Shown here piece after piece: positions 36,360 to 48,722 of a stretch of DNA of 64,000 nt. Under the pieces are notes generated by a model that was not told the origin of the DNA, did not search any database, and saw nothing but the letters and a program-made list of their open reading frames with translations. Origin of the DNA: Hemibagrus wyckioides (taxonomy: Eukaryota; Chordata; Actinopteri; Siluriformes; Bagridae); NCBI RefSeq assembly GCF_019097595.1, contig NC_080719.1, forward strand, positions 14,172,001-14,236,000, written 5' to 3'. How positions within the stretch are numbered: the first letter of the stretch is position 1; every line of letters starts with the position of its first letter. A program made the translations under genes and the position numbers.

Positions 36360-37440
36360 GGAAAGAGAGAGGGTAGGATTCCGGCGAAGAAATGAAAAAG
36401 AGAAGCACTTTTAGAAAGGAGGCAAGAGAGAAGGAAGAAAATGAAGAAAGTAAGTGTAAGAGATAAAGAAAGAACAATAAAACAGACGAAATGAAACCAA
36501 CAAAAAAAATTGAGATAATGGATGACCAAGAGAAAGGAGTGGAAGAATATAAGAAACACAATGATAACAGAGTGAGAACGGCTGATTGAAGAGGAGAGAT
36601 TGAGTGCGAGAACTACAGAGGGAATGGAGAGCAAAGGAGGAAAAAAAGGATATGAAAAAAGATAATAAAATGAGCAAAGGAAATGGTAAAAGAAAACAAG
36701 AAAGTAAAAGGAAAGAATGAAAGTTAGATGTCAGAGAATTGATGAGATACATGAAACAGGAAAATGAGGGCTAAACAGAATAAAGACACAAAAGAAAGAG
36801 TTAAGAAAATTTGAGAAAAAGAAACAATGAATGTAAGACTGAGAGAGAAAGACTGAAAGGGAAAAAAGCAAGCAAGCAAGCAGTGAAAGAAAAAGTAAAG
36901 AATGAAAGAAGGGAAAAAATAAGTGACCAAAATAACATAAAACAGAAATAATAAAAGAAATAAATGGAAAATGAAGATTAAATGAGAAAAAGAGGATGAT
37001 GAAAGAAGTGAGAGAGGAAATCTAGAAATGTAAATCAAGATAAGGGAAGGGATAAATAAGAAAAAATGATAAGGGAACTATTGGCAAATAATCTGAATAT
37101 TTCGTACATTTATTTGTGACAATATAGCTGCCAATATAATATTTTAATATGATAAAAAAAGAGCAAAAGATTGACAGAAAAGGAGAAAAAAATAACAGAA
37201 AGAATGAAACACAAAATAACAATTGGCAACTGGGCAAATGGGAGAACAAGGTTATTCAGAAAACTGAATAAAAAGAAAAAAATTAAACTTAAATGAGGGA
37301 GAAAATAAGAACAGTGGAGACCAAGAGAAACAATATTAGAAGATATTGGAAAGATATTAGACAACTTAAAGGAGAAAAAGAGAGACAAAATAAGAAAGAG
37401 GATAATCAGAAATGAAAGAAGAATGAAAATAACAAGAACA
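36360..37440. repeat. 1.1-kb purine-rich low-complexity tract
   Basis: The + strand is dominated by GAAA, AAAG, GAGA and AGAA words with no fixed period, broken only by a normal-looking island at about 37080-37145. The minus strand shows several overlapping Phe/Leu/Ser-rich frames of 75-116 aa that reflect the pyrimidine bias, not genes. Confidence 0.85.
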
Positions 37441-37444
37441 AAGG

Positions 37445-39325
37445 TTCATGAGGTCTGTCTGCACCTATAGGACAGCGGAAACATGTTTCAGGATTAAATG
37501 TCCACATTCGTGATCAAGATGAAGATCAAATTCATATCTCAAAACTTTAATGTAATATGAACTCCACAAGTGACCTTACTAGTGACCCTTAACAAGCTTT
37601 CTTTGAATTAGAACTTTCCAGAAGTCAGCTGCCTTTGTACTGCCTCATTCTCTCCCCAGATCTCTCCAGAGTGAACCTGACGACTGAATTCTGAACCTAC
37701 ATGTTCAGAGTCAGATTACTATCAACAATTTGGCAGGATGACCAGGATGACCACTGAACCATTGAGGCATGGGTTTAAGTGCTAAAGGATGTGAGGCAGC
37801 TTGCTACAATAGCAGCTGCAGTAAAAGGAGTCTCACCTCCACCTACTGCACCATGCACTGGATTCAGGATTTTTTTTTGTATATGCAACAGTATGACAAA
37901 GCAGCTTCACAGAAATCTAGATGTAGGTTTTCATCCATATCAAGAAAGCTATAGGTGAAAAACTCCCTGAGGCAGGAGAAATGAAAAAGAAACCAGGAGA
38001 GAGGAACAAGGATCAAAAACCCCATCCTCTTCTGGGTGACTCGGATAGCGGGATTATAAAGAGATCGTGCTCATCAGGATAGAATTCTTTCAAGGCGATC
38101 AGTCAGAAGAAACTCCTATTGATTTGTAGTGAAGGTTCCTTGAAGAACACAGAAGTGGAGTTGAACCATGCCATCAAAAATATATAAATGCCCCCAGGGC
38201 ATAACAAAGCATTTGAGTGTTTGTATGCTATATGTGTGGGAATGATGACAGTATGTGGCTGTATTTTATGCCGTCTGACTCGGAAGCAGGTATCTTGGTA
38301 ACCTCACCATGTCCTCTCCTCTCCTGTAGGCTCTGATGTAAACGTTTTGGGGCTCATGCTGTGTTGCCATCTGCTTTGCTCTCTGGACAGACGGGCACTG
38401 CCTGACCCCGGAGTCAGAGCCTGGCACTGCCCCTTTCATCTGAAGCTTCTCCCTCTGCACGACCTGGAGGACACACAGAGCATATGAGGTCCTACATGTG
38501 ATTTTTTTTTTCTTTTACAGTCCGTGTTGTGAGTACAGATCATGTTGTAATGTTTGTAACACTGAACGTGTTGGTGGTAAAGGATATGAAGAATTGCTTG
38601 GCAGCGAGCTCATGGCTTAGAAATGATTCAAAAATATGATCAAAAAGCAGCTGTGTATACATAGAGGGTTTACATACTAATGATGTCATTAAACACTGAT
38701 ATGTCAATTATTACATCCAGGCCCATTTTAGTGAGGTCTACGCTGCAGGACTGTAGTAAATATATCAAAATGCTGAATGCGTACTATTTAAAATGCTCAT
38801 GTTAATAATACCGATCTTCCACGTCGAGTCAACTCCCATCGGGTTAGACATTTATTAGACAAACTTATCCCAAATTATCAGAATGTTATGTACGGTAATG
38901 AGTAAGAAAATTTGCAAATAAACTTTTCTAGAGTTGATATCTTAAAATAGAAAACTGCAGCTTTTTCCCCACAGCAGCTACAGATTACCAACAAAACCTT
39001 CAGAAATGTCTGGGCTCTGGACCTCAACATTACTTTGCTAACATAACCTTATTACATACTGAACAAACATAATAAACAAAAATAACTACTACACACCAGT
39101 AGTTTAATTATTGGATTAATTCTGCGTTTGGAAGCACTGATGATATCCTACTGGACAGTATCAGATTTTTGTGAAACCTTCTCCTGGGATTTAGCTTTAA
39201 CAGCAAAATCTTTACATTCACTTGCACTTATTTACACCTTGCTGTCTGATGTCAGCTCTCGGAAACCATTGTGGGTCTTGAAGAACAGCTGATCGATCTG
39301 CTTTTATTGATTAAGTCATTTGATT
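37445..39325. other. Noncoding intergenic DNA
   Basis: No gene is recognised. Around 38310-38470 the sequence is more GC-rich and follows a splice-acceptor-like CTCTCCTGTAG, so a 5' noncoding exon of CTXN1 is conceivable, but nothing confirms it. Confidence 0.25.

Positions 39326-39329
<4 letters not shown>

Positions 39330-39358
<29 letters not shown>
39330..39358. repeat. (GT)n microsatellite
   Basis: About 14 uninterrupted GT units. Confidence 0.95.
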
Positions 39359-39360
<2 letters not shown>

Positions 39361-39458
39361 AAAGGGCAATGCGTATGAAAGAATCTGAACCACAGAACTA
39401 TAGACAATAATGAAATAAACAATAATTTTAAATAAATTAAGCTTTTTAAATGAGATAT

Positions 39459-39760
39459 AATGTCCAGTCAGCTCCAGAACTATTGGCACTCATAATTAAG
39501 TTATGTGAAGATTATTTAAAAGTAAATCTGAAATGATTAAAAGCTTAATCGATGAAAATATGAACTAAATGTAATGACTTAAGGATGAAAGTTAAAAACA
39601 AATCAAAAAACAAGTCTCGAAATTATTGGCACCCTATGCATTTTAGTACTTTGTGCAACCTCTCTTTCAGTCTGCTCTGTTTAAGTTTGATGACACTGGA
39701 GAATTCCAAGTGAGTCTGAGACTTTTCCTCAATACAGACTCTATCATTCTAGCATTTCTC
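39459..39760. mobile_element. DNA-transposon fragment with CAGCTCCAGAACTATTGGCA end
   Basis: The terminus CAGTCAGCTCCAGAACTATT followed by GGCAC, and the inner motif ATTATTGGCACCCT at about 39621, are characteristic of a Tc1/mariner family common in fish and frogs. Only the noncoding end is kept. Confidence 0.5.
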
Positions 39761-40300
39761 CCATGCCTTCTCTTCACCGTCCTCTCCTTCTGTCCATTTC
39801 TCACTCTCCTTCTTTGTCCTTCTTTGCCTTCTCTAGCTTTATGTATTCTAACACAGCTGTCAAACCAGAGCTAACAGAGGCATGGACACTTCTTATTTTT
39901 CAGTGTTCGATTGCTCCTCACAGCAGTGTGTTAATAATACTGAAACACAGCCCTGATGAATGGGCATGGCATTTACTCTATTAATGTCTCAGTGTGCTGT
40001 AGTTCCTGACTGCTAATGCTGCTGTAACGAGGCAATCACTGACTGATCATGCTGTCAGTGTGTCAGAGTAATACTGGAAGCATTACTAAGATCTGATGCC
40101 ATTTTAATTCATGGATGTGGTAATAGACATCAAAAACTAATTTCCTGCTGTTGTTCAAGTATGCAGGCTTTTCACAAGTTTACTGGATGAATGTAATTCC
40201 ATTAATGGACTTATGGTCTGGCTGTTATGTACTGTATGTTAATGTTGGACCTGTTAAAACCTCAATCACACAAGAATTTTTGTAGGGCATTTTGTAAGGC

Positions 40301-40956
40301 TTTAAAGGAAAACTCTACCCTGAAACAGTATGTTTGTGATGTATTTAGTGATTCTGGTCCGAATTTGTTGGCTGGTGATGCATTATCATTAATCCTGTGA
40401 TAATTTATTGTTAGCACGGTTATAATTGTGTTTAATAGGAAAAAAAATCTTTAACAGAAGATTTAACATAACAGATGACTATCAGTTTTTGCTGTTAGGT
40501 CCTAAAAGAGCTAGAGCTTCTCACCATTTTCCAGCAATAGATGATGTCATATTAGTGAGAAATCCAGCAGAGTCTCATAATGGAAAGCAGCTATACTAGT
40601 TATAATAGAGACTTGGCTCGGCTAGTTAGCGATGTATGAGGTGATGAGTGTAACTGTGTTGATGAGGTATTAAAGTTTTGGAAACTGATCTATTTGGGGA
40701 GGTGTGACCGCTGGACAGACTGAAGGACTAAAGGTCTGCTGCATCGATCTCATTAGGTAGAGATGAAGGAAGTGCTAAGTCATGTGCTGCTGTATCAGCA
40801 ATGTGGGTAATATAGAAAGCAAAGTGAAAATCGAGCAACATGCCGATTAAAGAAGTAAACAAGTCCAAAATAAAACAAATCTTTACAACACTGAAGATCG
40901 CGTGTTAATTACAAATGATGATATGCAAATCTTTCAGGGTAGATGTTTCCTTTTAG
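40301..40956. mobile_element. Non-autonomous DNA transposon, about 656 bp, with terminal inverted repeats
   Basis: The left end TTTAAAGGAAAACTCTACCC and the reverse complement of the right end (CTAAAAGGAAACATCTACCC) match at most positions over about 26 bp. There is no transposase sequence inside. Target duplication is not clear. Confidence 0.6.
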
Positions 40957-40959
40957 CTA

Positions 40960-41095
40960 CTGTTCAAAAGCCTCTGATTTTAAATCCCAGCACCACCAAA
41001 CTGTCACTGCTGGGTCCTTGAACATCAAATGCTCACTTGTATCCTGACTGAACTGCACTGGAACTGTAAGTGCCAGCCAAATGAATAATTGAACA
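40960..41095 (+). mobile_element. SINE fragment related to the copy at 18165
   Basis: AAATCCCAGCACCACCAAAC, TGCTGGGTCCTTGAACATC and the tail GTAAGTGCCAGCCAAATGAA follow the order of the fish tRNA-SINE, but with heavy divergence. Confidence 0.5.
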
Positions 41096-42077
41096 TTCAT
41101 ATTTAAAGATTGTGTCTTCATGCTTGCCAATGCTAACCAACTTTATTTAGTAAGTGATATCAGGTAAAATGAATATATATTTGGTTGGGGAATGTTAGAT
41201 ATAACCTCATGCCAAGCTGTAATAAGTGTATCATCCACTTTGGATCTTCTGCTACTTATTCGAAAGACTTTAAAGAAGTTGTCAAAGTCAAAAAAGTTGA
41301 CAAAATCTATTCACATCAGAGTTGTATGTGATCCCTGAGGATTGCCACTTATATTTTGCTGACAAAGAGCTAGTGTGAGTGGAATGTTATCTCTTAGCTT
41401 TGTCAAATGCAGGTTTTGTGTGTTCACAGGTGTGGACCAAGGAGATAAGGAAGACGACTAGAGGCATTCATATGTGTAATGGATTGCTAAAACCTGGACT
41501 GGAGAGGCCCAGACTTCTTCACAGCCCCACGGCCTTCAATAAGTGACTCAATAATAGATTCTGAACCTTCCGAGACCGCTGTCTATCTGTCACTAGCTTC
41601 CTTGATTGTTAACATTGTTAGACGGTTTGTGTAGCACTATCAGCTGCTTGTATTTCTCCTCCCTCCAGTGGCCAGACACCTTATTTCGCAACTACTATTA
41701 TTATTATTCTGAATGCATCCAGCTGCTGTCCCACTGATCTGATTAGTCTCAGGTCTGCAGGCTTGGACACGCTGAAAACAGGAAACAAGGACACATGTCA
41801 TCAAACCATTTACAGTTCAGCTGTGCTAATCTCTGAAAAGCAGGGTCCAGCTTATATAACACCTGGACACCAAAGTCCCATCTGGATCAATTTAGCTGGT
41901 GTGAAAGCGTGTGTGCAATAGCTATCTGTCCCTTGCCGTGTCATGTCGTCTTCCCTCGCGCCACATCTGCTGTTGAGAGGATCAGACGTGCTGGGGCTGA
42001 AATAAGCAGGCTTGTCATTTTGTTCTCCTTGAGGGCAAACTGAGGTCCACAGTGCTGCCACTTGTGTGAGATTGTAA

Positions 42078-42428
<351 letters not shown>

Positions 42429-44623
42429 AACACTGTCCGGCGACGGTGGACGAGCCGAGAGCCTCTGCCTTCGCTCTCTCTGTGGTCAGCCCTCGACGAC
42501 ATCCCACCTCCATGTGAATCTCCTTTCATCGCATCCTGTAGTGACTCCTCAGGTTCCCCTTAGAGCAGTGCTGCCTGATCCATGATCCACTTTCCCTTGG
42601 CCCATAAAATCTGCAGAGCATTCGGTCAGAGTCCAGTGCTATGAACTACTACTATTCCATCAGTTATGAAAAACTAATACAGTTTTGTCAAATTCTGTTT
42701 TTCACATTCACTAGTCCAGACTGATGCATATTTATTGAGTCAGTATCAGGTGTTAGTCGTTACCAATAATCTACACAGTGTTTTAGGTGTATATGTGGAG
42801 TAACACAGTTCCAGAGAAATCTTGTTCCAGAGACATTTTGTAGGTTCTTCATCAGTTAAGCAAAGTGCTTCTTAGGATGTCACAGTACCCAGAGTTAGAC
42901 CCATTTTATATCATAGTCAGAAATAGATTTATCTCATTTTAAATGAATAAATACAGATGCAACAATATGATAATTGGCATCTGTATCTGATCAATGATAG
43001 CCTGAAATTATGAATGTTCATCAGATCATTTTTGACCTCTCATCCAGTCATCTTATTGTATTTTTTTTAAATGCTATCAACTAGTCCAGTCAGGAAAATT
43101 ACCTCCATCTCAGGTCCATCATTAGTTTAAGGACAGTAACATCAGGCACCTTCACTGTAAAATTTTCTTCTGAATATGTTCTGCAATTATTAAAGTGAAT
43201 AGTTTATACTGTCAACCCGTATTAGAGCTCTGATATCCGCAACACATCAAAATTGGTCAAAAGTGGCGTCGCTAAATGTCAACTGGGCAAAGTATTAGTT
43301 TTTGATAAATGGGGAACTGTTCTTGGTAGTGGACTCAGAGAAAGTATGCACTCGATATATTTTATTCCATCACCATTCATGTCATAATTCACATCATAAT
43401 GTTTGGGAACCCACTGCTCAATTAATACAGGCTTTCATTATCACAGCAGGGCTGCCATATTGGATTGACTATTTCCAAGCTAATCAGCTATACCCTGCCT
43501 CATTCACTACAGACCCAGACTTTAACTGAATGAAAATGTATAGAATTTATAAATAATCATCAGACAGATAATTCTGAGCAGCTTCAAGCAGTAGTCAGAT
43601 CACAGGCGCAAATATAGTTACCTAGCTGAAAATGGAATAAAAGGCAGAACCAATAGAAAAGAATGACAGGCTTTGCTAATCTGGTAGTCACAGCTACAGC
43701 TATGGCAGCTATGTTAGCTTTTCATTTAAAAAAAATAAAAAAATAAAACAAATTAGCTAGCTAATGTATTAGCTATTTACTGGACTTCATATTGTCCAGT
43801 TCGATCTACTAATTTGCTGATGACCTTTTTTCTTATTTATCTTTTTTTAATTTGTATGTACTTAGCTCACTTACAGCTAGCAGAGAAGAGAAGTACCTCA
43901 CACAGGACTGCCGTAATCATCGTTTTGCTCTGCTGAAATAAAACGCAGTGTGACTGCTGCTCAAGGCTACATTCCAGTCCAGAGCTTCACCAACCTGCTG
44001 TAATAGAGACCGGATTAACATATTTACAACCGTACTTTTATCACTTTTGGATAGAATTGGTTATCAAACACCAGATATATAAAGAGTGTACACCTGCTAC
44101 GTGAAAGTCCCTTCAGACTGCTGCCTTCAAGCACGCGTAATTAGCACTGTACTTTTCCCCTGATGATGTGTTATTTCCTTGGTGTTTACAGGAGCAGAAT
44201 CCCCTTTAAGATGTCAGAAATGTGATATTGCTGCAGTGTATTTCAGTGTATTTGTATCATTTACAAGCCATATCTATCTATATTTATGCCTTGGACAGTG
44301 TTATGTTGTGTGGCCATTAGCCGTAGCTGATCTGCCGAGCTCTGTGACTGTGTAGTGAGTTACTGTGTGAGTTTTAGAACTACTGAAAGTGCTTTATTTT
44401 TGTATTCAGGCTCAGATTTGGAGTCTCCTTTTGCTAATACTGTACTGTATGTATTCAGTTTAAGATTTCTAGCTCAATGTCTTCTCACTGGATCAAGAAA
44501 GAAAAAAAAATTCCCATAACAATGTGTTGCTTTGGTGTGTTTTTGATATTTGTACTGTAAGCAGATTGGATATTTTCCTAACTCCTTTGTTTTTGCTAAG
44601 CTGGGGCAATTGTGTCAAATAAA
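42429..44623 (+). other. Probable CTXN1 3'UTR ending at an AATAAA
   Basis: After the stop there is no further gene. An AATAAA at 44618-44623, followed by GT/T-rich sequence, would give a 2.2-kb 3'UTR, in keeping with long UTRs of neuronal transcripts. A second hexamer is at about 44664. An earlier site near 42943 is also possible. Confidence 0.4.
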
Positions 44624-45136
44624 CAAGGGTTTTATTCACTTTATGCTTCAGAAATCCTCAGTAATAAACTAAAAATGACAACAGACACTTTCTATGTGAT
44701 CACAAAGCCATTTCACATCAGCACCCAAAAGGAGTCAAGACATGTTTTGTGGTGAGGTTTGTGCTTTCAGTGTTGCACTGAAGCTACAGCTAACAAGTGA
44801 ATAAGGCTTACAGCTCCCAGTGTTGCATGAATCAGTCATTACACACTCACCTCAAACTGTGTTGAGTTGTTCAGTATTTCAAAGAGACTTCCTGATCTGG
44901 CACGGTATGACACATCGTTATCTCTAAAACCCAGTATGTTATAGCGCTATCATCGCTCCATCTTGAACCTGAATCACTTTCTTTTGCAGAACATTTTCTG
45001 TGTCACTTCACAAAGTCATCAGAGACGAAGCAGAATTTTATGTTAGAAGTAATTCAGATTATAACAGGGTTTTAAAGGAGAATAGTTCATAAGAATGGTT
45101 ATTTATGCAAGTAATAACAGTGACACAGTGGCGTGC

Positions 45137-45228
45137 GCTGTAATAGGAAAATAATCAATCCCAGGGTGTTGTGATGCAGAGTTACTCTTCCACCCAGCAG
45201 CTGATTATCTTTCCAATAACAAAGCAGA
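45137..45228. mobile_element. Short MITE with GATTATTTTCC-type arms
   Basis: The left arm CTGTAATAGGAAAATAATCA and the right arm TGATTATCTTTCCAATAAC are inverted repeats around a short centre containing GAGTTACTCTTCCACC. Related single arms occur at about 55489-55510 and 61029-61047. Confidence 0.5.
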
Positions 45229-45424
45229 ACCTACATTTTTTATGCCTGGGAATGAGTAATACTTCATCTGTTATTGGTACACTGTGGTTTAGCATCTGCG
45301 TTATTGGTGCACATGTATTTCTCTTCCGAGTCTCTTACTGAATTCTACTCTTTCACAGATATTCTAGACAAAATGTGGCTTCCAGGGTCAAGGAACTGAC
45401 ACACACACCAAAGCATTTAAAAAC

Positions 45425-46374
45425 ATAACCCATGTTGCTTTATTACCATTTGTAGTGTTTTACAGGTTGTTTAAAAATGGCATGTAGCTGAACAAATGCT
45501 GCTAAGAATTCTTTTATTTCCAGAGTGTGGTGATGCTCAGATACAGCCTCATTCCTATATGTTCACAAAAATACCGCAGTGTGTGTATGTGTATGGGTGT
45601 GTGTGTGTGTGTGTGTGTGTTAAACAGTGTTAGGGGCTGCCGTGCCAATCCATCATGAGCACCACAGATGAAATCTGTTCAGTTCTAAGAGCATGATGAT
45701 TACTGAAATATTTCAAGTTTGCTAACGATGTTGAAATACAGTACACACACGCACATTCGTTCTTTTACATGTAGTGGCAAATAAAATTATGATTAAAAAC
45801 ATTACAAAAAAGATACAAAAGTATACAAAGTTCCCATGTTAGACGAATGGTTATGCATAAATATAGCTCAGGCTGTTTTTGTTTGGTTTTTTTTGTCTTT
45901 TTTTTTTTTTTTACAGTGCAGTAACTTTGGATGGACGATGTAATGATTTTTTAGCACCAGAGATAAAGGACCAGACACTGCAGTCAGGCTGCACCAGAAA
46001 CAGTACGATTACTCTGAATGTGCATTCCTCCATCCAGCCCACTTCACACTGACACCAGGTTGGCGTTATTTCAGTGAGTGTGGCATAGAGGACGGCGCCA
46101 TGTAAACAGTGATGGGTATCACTCAGTGTCTGGCAGCAGTCAAGGACGCCATTATTAATTACGGAAGCAAAGTCAACAGCACTTTTAAGTCTATTGCGTG
46201 TTCTGTTCGGTTTTGTCAGCCTTGATGCTCTTAAAAAAAGTTCGACATTGAAAAAAAAAATCTACATTTCACTTTTAAAATATACAATTTAATTTTCAAA
46301 AAAAGCGAGATTGATATTGGTTTTCAGCATTGAGACAATACAAAAAAACAAAAACAGACAAACACAAAACTTTA

Positions 46375-46413
<39 letters not shown>

Positions 46414-47707
46414 ACGATTGCAATCTGTAAATTGAGACTGCATTTCTGTAGCACTGATTGGAGTCATTTAGCACCTGTTTATTCCTTGAGAGAAAACAAG
46501 AACGGCAGTTAATAAGAGTCGTGCTTAAGTGTGTGATGGGGTCTGGAGTGTCAGAAAAATCAGCTACATTATCGCTGTAACGTTTACGATTTAATGGTAC
46601 AGCAGCTTGTGTGTAGTCGTGTTGCATGTCCAGCTCCCTGATTTAATGAAAAGCAGGTTTGATGGTAATTTTTGGAGACGTTTTAACTTGTGAGGTGAAT
46701 TACAATGACAAGGAAAACACAAAGAAGCCCACAACTGATTACCATCCCCCTCTGATGAAACTATGATTTCGGCTTGGGGCTGAGCTTAAAAGCGGCACTA
46801 TTGTGAATCACAGCTTTCTGAAGGTACCTTTAAAATGAAACGACTTTCACAAATTACAATTAGAAACTGCACCTTTAAGATCTGTATGTTTGAGGTATTA
46901 TGACATGGCAGCAAATGCAACATTCTCCTGAAACCTCCAGACCTGGGACCATTTGCTCCAGAGGTAAAAGCAGTATGTGACTCCGTTAAGGTGTGGCCAA
47001 TTTTAAACCTCATGTTTTTACCTTTAGACAGATTTCAGTTCCGACCCTGATCCAACACTGGCTCTAGATGTAGACTGCTGGATTAGGTTCAGAATGAAGT
47101 ACTAGGGTTAACGCTTTAAACCTAAAGGAGCAGGCTGAACCAGCCTTGACATGATCGACTTCCGTTTTGACCTGAAACATGGTTGTTGTTGCAGTCCTTC
47201 GTGACTTAAAAAAATGAAAATAAAAAACAACAGTACAATTCTTTATGAATGACTCAATACTGAATGGAATATCCTTTGACCCCAGTGTTCACTGAGATTA
47301 CAGAAAGGTCAGTGGTTGTTCAGGCCACACGTTCAATACATTACATAATGTTATGAGACACAGTTTAACTGTATGTGCATTTACAGGCTGATATAGTCGC
47401 TACATTAAGATCTAAGAGGAATATTGGATTGTCGTGGATTACAGGGAAAAGATTTGGGCATCAGCGTAAGTCCGTTTTTTGGTCATTTTGACAGTTTTCA
47501 TCTGTCACTATTGGCTTAAATACCTTTGTAGCTAATTAAGCTTTCTGATTGTCTTCATGCATGTCTGGCTTGACTGTAATGCTTTGGTGAAAGAGGGAGA
47601 GCAAATAAGTAAAAAAAAAAAAAAAGTGTGTGGTGATTGAAGACAGTTCTTCAGCATTATATAAAGCTCTATAGTGTAGGGACTGGGGTCAAAGGTCAGG
47701 AGTGCGC
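45425..47707 (-). other. Probable fibrillin 3'UTR
   Basis: This noncoding sequence lies between the stop codon and the candidate poly(A) signal. It contains poly(T)/poly(A) runs, a (GT)n at about 45591-45620 and a (GA)n at 46383-46411. No gene is found on either strand. Confidence 0.45.
45439..45444 (-). terminator. Candidate fibrillin polyadenylation signal
   Basis: TTTATT on the + strand, AATAAA in the mRNA sense, set in GGTAATAAAGCAACATGG. It is about 2.27 kb after the fibrillin stop codon. Another hexamer lies at 45513-45518. Confidence 0.4.
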
Positions 47708-48154
47708 TCAGTGCAGGTAAATGTGCAGCTTGATGCGCAGCGCATCTCCGATCTCCCCCAGCAGGTAGTCAGTGTCATGCTGGTCCTCCAGCTGGCGGAG
47801 TTGGCGTGGGCCGTACAGGGGCAGCGAGGCGATCTCAAGGCGGTACGAGCCGGCCGGGGGAGTCTTACGGCCCAGGCGCAGAATCGTCTTACCGTCACGG
47901 CGCTCTATCAGCCTGAAGTGCTCAGCCTGGTTGCCGTGAGTGATGATGTAGCGGATGTGATGCTCCAGAGGCTCCAGGGCTGGAAGTAGCTCCAGTAGCG
48001 GCTCTCTGTTCTGAAGCGAGGCCAGAGACAGATTCATGGGGATGGAGTTCTGAGTGTCCACGCTGGCCATGCTCACAGACTCCTGCAGCACACAGATGAG
48101 ATGGAGTGTTAAAACGGAGAGTCTGAGCACAGACATCACTACAGCCAGTGTGAC

Positions 48155-48197
<43 letters not shown>

Positions 48198-48549
48198 ACT
48201 TCAAAGACAGAAGGGAAATAGATAAAGCAAAATGATAGATAAGAAAATAGTTAAGAAATAATAGAAGAAGGAAAGGATAATATAATAAGGATCAAATACA
48301 AAAAGAAAGAGAAATGAAGATGGAGAACAAAAGACAACACAACCTGAATGCTGAACTCAATTAAATATACAGGGGCTTAATCTGTAACAAACCTTTAGCT
48401 CGTTGTCTGTAGCACTGCGTCTGTGACGGCCACCTTTGTCGGCGTTACCGTTAATCTTGCACTCGTAACAGGCTTCGGGTGAAAGAGCGCTGTCCTCATC
48501 TTCCTCAGCACCAAACTGACCCTGGAAACCCGCTCCTGTGATACAGTGC
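47708..48549 (-). CDS. FBN3: Fibrillin C-terminal unique region and asprosin-like propeptide
   Basis: Exon 48393-48549 starts HCITGAGF and contains [12 protein letters not shown], with the conserved Cys pair, then the furin site RHRR. Exon 47708-48082 encodes the rest, 124 aa ending in HIYLH. Cleavage after RHRR would free a 132-aa peptide, the counterpart of FBN1 asprosin (140 aa). It keeps [15 protein letters not shown] and the sequon NLS. Removal of this piece is required for fibrillin assembly in the family. Its similarity to FBN3 (RRSA after the site, LGRK and YRLE blocks) supports the paralogue call, from memory of the human proteins. Confidence 0.93.
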
Positions 48550-48662
48550 CTACATACACACACACACACACACACACCACACTTATCAAACACTAATCTA
48601 CTGCAGGTTTTTTTTTCATGCAACACTACTGTTTTGCTGGCAAATTCTGAGCAAATCTTTGA

Positions 48663-48722
<60 letters not shown>

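Noticed and set aside
36277..37388. Series of hydrophobic minus-strand ORFs that look like membrane proteins
   Set aside because: Pyrimidine-rich sequence encodes Phe, Leu and Ser by default; frames overlap and share no family features.
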